Assembly: GCA_029204225.1 (NCBI GenBank)
Contig: CM055096.1
Coordinates: 32,118,305-32,182,304, forward strand
DNA length: 64,000 nt
Source of the DNA: Diphasiastrum complanatum
Taxonomy: Eukaryota; Streptophyta; Lycopodiopsida; Lycopodiales; Lycopodiaceae
Direction: 5' to 3'
In this document: positions 58,591 to 64,000 of the stretch, in pieces
Layout: each line of letters opens with the position of its first letter
Numbering within the stretch: position 1 is the first letter of the stretch
Position numbers and translations under genes: made by a program
The notes under the pieces: model-generated
Told to the model about the DNA's origin: nothing
The model's input: only the letters and a program-made list of their open reading frames with translations
Database searches by the model: none

Positions 58591-58815
58591 GCCACAATAT
58601 GCTCTTAAAAAACAAATTATTATAGGTTTTTTTGTTTGGTAACATAGTTAAGCAAGTAGTGATTGTTATATGCAACATATATATAACTTGGTTGGCCAAG
58701 CCATGTACAAAGCTAAGCTCCTTAGATGTCACTACAGGGTGTTCTAGAATCGATTCTGCATCTTTTCGGATGTAGTCAAAATTCTACCCATACAGCTTAT
58801 TGCGATGGAGTTTTA
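56662..58815. mobile_element. Long-inverted-repeat element (~2.15 kb, arms ~430 bp)
   Basis: The left arm 56662-57095 and right arm about 58395-58815 are reverse complements with moderate divergence. Shared blocks from the outside in are GAAATATGAACTTTGA, the tRNA-like section, GGCTTGG...ATATATGTTG, TATTATGGCCCATATATA, GAAAGTGACATGC, AAAAAGTCTTTAA and TAAAACTATGGGCCATA. A long (AT)n run (58538-58587) expands the right arm. The ~1.3-kb centre has no recognised gene (81-codon frame at 57747-57992). Long arms suggest a Mutator-like or foldback element; no transposase was seen. Confidence 0.72.
56700..56893 (+). mobile_element. Candidate tRNA-derived SINE within the left arm
   Basis: GGTTAGAGTTGTTGACC-like A box (present twice, 56706 and 56740) and B box GGCTCGATCCCC (56773-56784), then a tail body and an A-rich end (ACAAAAAAAAAG, about 56882). 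The inverted arm carries the same body with a diverged B box (GAATCGATTC near 58750). The layout is that of a tRNA-related SINE. Confidence 0.4.
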
Positions 58816-59023
58816 TGGAACTCAAAGTTCATATTTCAAAATTGATCTATAAATGGCTTTTCATCCCTCTATTTTGAGGGGATTCTATTGTTATTTGTGA
58901 AAGGTGAGCACTAGCATTGATCAAAATTGCTCACGCTTTTTGTGCTACGTATTTTAGATCGCAATGTGTATGCATATGTATTCGATTTACAAAAAAAATA
59001 TTTACAATTTTACAGGTGTGGCT

Positions 59024-60285
59024 TCAATTTTCATCTGAGAAGAAGGCATTGCCTCTACGAATGCCTTTAGCTTCCTCATCGTCATCACCCTCGCCGCTGT
59101 CGCCAATTCCCGCCACCGTCCCCTCGGCTTGCTGATCCTGCGCAAGTTCTTGATCAATCTGTTCCTCTTGCGCTTCATGAATCTGCACACACGATCACAG
59201 GTACTTTGAGAAATTTGAATGCAATGCAAAACCCTATTTGAGCTGAACATGAGGTACATACGTATTTTGTGAAAGTTGAATGCAATGCAATCCTATTTAA
59301 ACTAGAGAGTAGTTTCAACTATCAGGAAATAAGTTAGGGTTTACCTGATCTATTGGAAAGATGCCTCTACTTTCCAGTTCCTTGTGCATGTTCTCGAAAT
59401 TACGATTGTAGCAAAGTTTATATTCTTCATCACTTGGAACTCTGTCATAGATCACATTCTGTAGACACCTCAAAAAAACTTGTTAGCAATTGAGCTATGA
59501 ATATAACTTAGTTGACTTAAGCTATGAATAGAACTTAACAATGCAATTTAGAATTAAAAGTTACTCATGAAATAATATTTAAAACGCTATTTCCCCCCGG
59601 AGCCAAGATGACTGATACTATTCATGCTTAGTCTTACTCTTGTTGCTTCCTTGTGCTTGTCATTTTTATGGGGAGTTTTCCTAAACTCACTCACGAGGGA
59701 AGTCTAGGTACTTTTGCTACAGGAGGTTGGCTTCCCTGGTTTACCTGGCCTTCGAGATGGCGGAGCTTGTCACGATAGTGACGCATGTGCTCACCAAGCT
59801 TTTCCTCCATCCATTTATTACTAAATGGATGGTCACGAGGAAATTCCCTATGCAATGCCTCTATGATACGATCCTTCTCATCTCATGGCTATACGCGCCA
59901 ATCATGGAGAGGATTGCTAATGTATAATTTGGCCAGTTCACGAGCTCGTCTCATGACCAAATATCCATTTTTGTCGCCCATATTCAAAGACCCATCAGCA
60001 TGAATCTCATATGGGCGTGTGCTAGACTCGCTAGTAGGGATAGGCGATCCAGTCACCGCATCCTCATGCACCGACTGCTCGGTGTAGATCACCGTGCACT
60101 CAGAAGGGTGCATATTTCTAAAACATAGTGTCATTTTGTGGTCACTGCCAGAGGTGAAACCTTTACGGCCACCACCGAAGCTACTGCCGCCGCTAGAGGG
60201 GGGCGCACCCTCAGAAGTGCACCCCCTTGGAAGAACTAGACAACTGGTCATGTCGACCGCGTCGTCCACCACTTCCACTGGCCAT
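59024..60285 (-). pseudogene. Three-exon transposon-type gene, disrupted (family uncertain)
   Basis: Minus-strand exons: about 60285-59745, 59458-59345 and 59182-59024, with GT/AG junctions all in phase 0 and a TGA at 59026. The first exon reads GGGRKGFTSG, KNGYLVMRRAREL, then two stops (TAG, TGA), then EKDRIIEALHREFPRDHPFS and KWMEEKLGEHMRHYRDKLRH. The middle exon reads RVPSDEEYKLCYNRNFENMH. The last exon is an acidic Gln/Glu/Asp-rich tail. The layout and the EFP...KW...KLGE...HYR signature recall plant proteins carried by En/Spm-like transposons (recalled, not searched). Both stops are explainable by C-to-T changes in CAG and CGA. The ATG at 60285 is one frame off, so the start is unsure. 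Confidence 0.6.
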
Positions 60286-60353
60286 CAAGACCAATGGTAC
60301 AATAACTAACCACGTAAAAAACATTGAAAAATGTATGGAAAACTACGCTAAAT

Positions 60354-60780
60354 TACTACAAGAAAACTAAACTAAACACTTTGGTTGCAACTAAGTAGAT
60401 GCTAACAAGTAACAAGATCACTATGAACATGAAAATAAAAATGAGAATACAAGGGCAAGCAACAAGCAACAAGATCACTATGAAAATGAAAATGAGTAAT
60501 GGCAAGCAAGAAAACAATGAAGCAAGGAAACAAAATGAGCAATGGCAAGCATGGAAGCAAGGAAGCAAAATGAGAGAATTGAGAATGAGAGGGCATTTCA
60601 AATCGTCTGTCGCTTTGGGCGACGAATATATGTCGCTGCAAATGTCGCTGGGCGACACATAATTGACTTTAAAAAATTAGTGACATATGTGGGCATGTAG
60701 AGATGTTCAAGCGACATTTGTTGGCATGTAGTGATGTTTGTTAATAATTTAGTGATGTTTATGAGGCTTTTCTTAACCAA
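60354..60780. repeat. Purine-rich and GCGAC-motif region upstream of the transposon-type gene
   Basis: A purine-rich stretch with repeated AAGATCACTATGAA and AATGGCAAGCA blocks (60412-60580) is followed by GTCGCT/GCGAC motifs (60607-60715) and GTAGTGATG/TAGTGATG repeats. Clustered GCGAC motifs recall CACTA subterminal repeats, but no clean CACTA terminus pair was found. Confidence 0.35.
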
Positions 60781-60869
60781 TTCTTGGATTTATGGACAAT
60801 ATTTTAGTTGATCCTTAGATTTGTGGACAATGCTGAGGTATATTATCATCAATGCAGGTCAAACCATAG

Positions 60870-61160
60870 TACTCATGGTTCTGAGAACTGTGCAAAAGTG
60901 ATTATTGAATCACTGTTGCTCTGTGTCATAAATTGAAGATTTTTGTTGGCTTCTATACATCCAAAGCTATCTTTCAAACTATTTGAAAGACTTTTTTTGA
61001 AAGTAACTAATACTTTGTGCTTAGATATAGACTTTGCTACAATTGAATTGAATTAATTAACTATTAAGTACATGGTTCACTGTAAAATGTTTGAGAACCG
61101 TACGATTCACTATACGGTTCTCAAAACCGTGGTCAACCGTGGATGGGGTTCACAGATTCG
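60870..61160. repeat. Inverted-motif cluster with 13-bp perfect hairpin
   Basis: CATAGTACTCATGGTTCTGAG near 60873, and GTTCTCAAAACCGTGG near 61116 in inverse sense. A perfect stem TTTGAGAACCGTA (61090-61102) pairs with TACGGTTCTCAAA (61113-61125). The CATAG start and clustered GAACCGT motifs fit the hAT-like design seen elsewhere in the window, weakly. Confidence 0.35.
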
Positions 61161-61996
61161 ATGAGTAAACATATGCATCAAGCTAAGCTGCAAGACATTG
61201 GATCATGATGTGTGCAATTGATGAGTACTATTGTAGATGGACGACTATATCTTTTTTTAAGAAGGATTTAAGGCCAATTCTTAGTTTTATGGACAATGCT
61301 GAGTACTACGATGACCTTGTACAATTCAGCTGATCATTGGATATCCCCGGGGAAGTTGCAACAAGATTAAAGTTAGCCAACTATATTCTATGGCATTTCT
61401 CTCTCATGATATCCAAAAATCATAGCCACCTGCTAAAATAGAATATAGCTGATCTCAGTAACAATGTCCAGGCTTTTGAAGTTCAAATACAAAATTTTTA
61501 AATAAAGTTGGAGCATTGGAAGCTGATGATGATGTGATGATGATCGTCTTCGTTGTCAAATTTCAGAGTTTAGGACTCATTTTGATTCACAAACTATCAA
61601 TAAGAGTGATTGGTAGCTTGGGATCTTGATCTGTATCAAGACTAGCATCCCATTCTAGCTTCTACTTGACAATTTCCAGTGATCCAAGCAAGAACAATAA
61701 AAAATGATGATCAAATGGCTTCACACATGTGAAGTACTGTCACTGTACAGCCTGCTAACAAAAAATTAGTTTACCTAAGAAATACAAAGCATTCATTCAC
61801 AAAGAATTAGCTTAAGAGAGTGAAAACACAATGATTGTTTACAAAATCAACAATGGATCTATCATGGATCAAGTACACAATGATGATAATCTGTCTCTAG
61901 ACTGCTTCCAGCACGTGTGGGACAGCTCATTGTACTCATCCATATCCACTTTAGATAAGATCTATCTAATTTGCCACATCATCCATTGGTAGTTTG
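61161..61996. other. No feature recognised
   Basis: AT-rich flank of the copia insertion at 61997; no frame, repeat or motif of note. Confidence 0.5.
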
Positions 61997-63217
61997 TGTT
62001 GACCTTCTAGATTCCTACAATCTAGGAGATAACTCCTATAGTTTAGGAAATTCCATATTTGACTCAAATAAACTATAAGTAAAATGGATCTGAATATTAC
62101 AAGTGTTATTTCACATGTGTGCACAGGTCCTCACACATGTGGATTTTTGGATTAGTCTCCTTCTTACTAATCAACTAATCGATTTTAATCTTCATCCATT
62201 GTTTATCCAGTTTTGCGGATTTTTTAGTGTTCTATTACAGTCTGCAGATTACAAGTGTTTTTCACAGTTTGCAGAAATACACGAAATTTGACTACAGTGT
62301 CAGATTTTCATTTTCTCTCACTTCGACTTTTTCGCATGTAAGGAATTATGAGTAAATATGCAGAGTCGCATTTTTTGCTTTCTCCAATGTGCCTCAAATG
62401 TTAAGGAAATGACTCTGGCAAAAGTATAGGGCTACCCTAAATGGGATTTAAGGGCATTGCTGTCTTTTTCGCAAAATCCCGACACTGTCATCTTTTTTGC
62501 CTGTGGCAGTTTTAGTCCATTTCTACAGAGTGACAATTTTGGTTCATTTATGCAGACAGACTGTTTACGACCAATTTCCACTGCTTATCAGCAATCACTG
62601 AGAAGGAACTGGATGGATGCCAGCGGACATAAGCCAACTGGCAATTGCATTTGATGACCTAATTTCTTAGTATAAATAGTTGTTTATATTCATACAGTTT
62701 CAAGTGTGAAAAACGATCAAAGAGATCAATCAGCAAGTATTGTAATTAGCTCTATCTCTCTCAAGCCTGCGAGCTTGAACACTCTTGAGCATTCTAGCTC
62801 ACTTCTTAAAGTTGTTTTAGAGATTGCTATTGCACTATTGCTTATCAGCATAGCTACTTGTTATCAGACTTATCCTCAGTTACTCAGAGACAGCTTAGAG
62901 TGCGTGGTTTCTATTCACTAATGTTTTGCGCTCATTAGCATCTGATTTTGTTTTTCTGAATCAACACCTATCTTTTATTGCGTTCAGTATATGTCAGAAT
63001 GCATGCATCTCTATATTTCTTTTGTAACTGATAAATTGTCTGAGAATTCAATACTTCATGTTTGGCTATGTAATCACTTAGTATATAGCTATTTCAAAGT
63101 TAGTTGCTAAAGATTGAACGTGATTCTTATCACTACTATTTTGTTCAATTTTTGATAGGCATAGTCATGCACTGGAAGTAGGAGGTTCTACTACGATTAT
63201 CTAACCTATTTTCAACA
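61997..63217 (+). mobile_element. 5' LTR of a copia element
   Basis: 1,221 bp, TGTTGACC... to ...TTCAACA (inverted ends TGTTGA/TCAACA). A TATA box (AGTATAAATAG near 62670) sits in the expected place. It is followed directly by a primer-binding site. The left boundary is inferred from the end sequence. Confidence 0.7.
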
Positions 63218-63228
63218 TGGTATCAAAG
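63218..63228 (+). other. Primer-binding site, initiator-Met tRNA type
   Basis: TGGTATCAAAG abuts the LTR end; a second similar TGGCATCAGAGC lies near 63260 in the leader. Confidence 0.8.
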
Positions 63229-63423
63229 CTATTTCACTAGTTCTTTATCTGATTCCTACATGGCATCAGAGCAAAATCTCTAATACTTGATATCTTTCGC
63301 GATATCAAATTGATAATCATACTCTTCAGTTCTTTTCAACCTTTCAGTATCAGAGAATTGATTTCCTATTGTTGGCATTACTGCATCTTAGCATCACCGA
63401 TACAATTGACAGACTAAGTTCCA

Positions 63424-64000
63424 GATGGATTCTCAAAGTAAAGTTGATCTTATCGCAGACAAGCTGAATGGATCCAATTATCATTTGTGAAAATTTAAGA
63501 TGAAGACCTTGCTAATCACCAGCAAATTATGGGATGTTGTTACATGTACAGAAGTAAAACCTAAAGATGACGACTCAAAGTGAAAATTGAAGGATGGTAA
63601 AGCTTTTGCGTTTATTATTCTCAATATATCATATACACAGATTGGACACATAGCTGAAGCTAAAATGTCAAGAGATATTTGGGACATCCTGAACTCACTA
63701 TATGATGTGAGGGACGTAACTACTAAGTTACATCTATGAAGGAAATTCTTCACATTCAAGATGTCTATTGGTGATTCTCTTCATAGTCACATTAACCAGT
63801 TTAAGAATCTCTTGCAATAGATGGCCACTGTCGGATCAGTCATAGACGATCAAGATGCAATTATGACATTGCTTTCAAGCTTGCCCTCTACATATGAGAA
63901 CTGGGTGATGATCATATCGACACACTCAGATTTAACTCTTACTAGAGTTATCACTATGTTGCTGCAAGAAGACAATCGAAGAAGTCAAGACACTTTGTCT
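63424..64000 (+). pseudogene. Copia gag (3' end beyond the window)
   Basis: The ATG at 63424 begins MDSQSKVDLIADKLNGSNYH, followed by a TGA where Trp belongs, then KFKMKTLLITSKLWDVV, KDGKAFAFIILNISYTQIGH, SRDIWDILNSLYD and LLSSLPSTYENWVMIIS. This is UBN2-type gag. Three TGA stops stand at apparent Trp positions (63487, about 63580, 63737) and one TAG near 63820. It is related to the fragment at 32989-34194. The remainder of the element lies past the window edge. Confidence 0.82.

Noticed and set aside
60350-60770. Complete CACTA transposon ends
   Set aside because: ACTACAAGAAAAC at 60354 lacks the leading C and lies inside the presumed element; candidate TAGTG ends near 60679-60750 have no matching partner below 59 kb.
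63424-64000. UGA read as tryptophan (recoding)
   Set aside because: Host genes in the window use TGG for Trp and TGA as stop. The TGA codons occur only in decayed retrotransposons alongside other damage.

Overview
This is a nuclear window from a land plant. The evidence is spliceosomal introns with GT/AG ends, a SUVH-type SRA protein, a plant hnRNP-like gene, Ty1/copia elements with UBN2-type gag and initiator-Met tRNA primer sites, a chromodomain Ty3/gypsy remnant, and telobox motifs (AAACCCTAA). The repeat load would suit a large fern-, lycophyte- or gymnosperm-like genome, but I cannot name the clade. Only two host genes are convincing; most of the rest is nested transposon debris.

Layout. 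1-5.9 kb: 3' part of an RNA-binding protein gene on the + strand (two visible RRMs, RGG region, JAZ/U1C-like zinc finger, dsRBD), nine exons that join in one frame. 5.9-9.2 kb: nothing recognised. 9.2-20.1 kb: a foldback element flanked by two inward-pointing Helitron-type 3' ends, then a composite ~3.12-kb unit repeated in tandem (three full copies plus a 330-bp stub). Each full unit carries a 2,611-bp hAT-like transposon with CATAG termini, GGTACC-rich subterminal repeats, a BED-finger gene and a convergent small acidic gene. 20.1-22.5 kb: decayed gypsy chromovirus ending in a PPT and a palindromic LTR pair. 22.6-31.9 kb: one copia element split in two opposite orientations, its outer LTR ends flanked by the same 5-bp duplication, interleaved with a ~360-bp telobox-bearing tandem repeat. 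32-36 kb: foldback and hAT-like fragments and another copia fragment. 36-41 kb: nothing firm. 41.1-46.8 kb: a decayed copia whose LTRs contain an 87-bp minisatellite. 46.8-47.3 kb: a very small LTR element (TRIM/SMART-like). 51.4-52.5 kb: a ~230-bp tandem repeat. 53.2-54.6 kb: intronless SUVH-like SRA gene without a SET domain, on the - strand. 56.7-58.8 kb: a long inverted repeat with tRNA-like (SINE) boxes in its arms. 59.0-60.3 kb: three-exon transposon-type pseudogene. 62.0-64.0 kb: 5' LTR and gag of another copia element.

How the parts relate. The two host genes are independent. The SRA protein belongs to a family that reads methylated DNA, the mark expected over the surrounding elements, but nothing here links it to them directly. 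The transposons record a nesting order: the hAT-like element entered a (TA)n tract at the foldback/Helitron junction, the composite was then amplified in tandem with almost no divergence, and a young copia element was later broken by a ~3.1-kb inversion.
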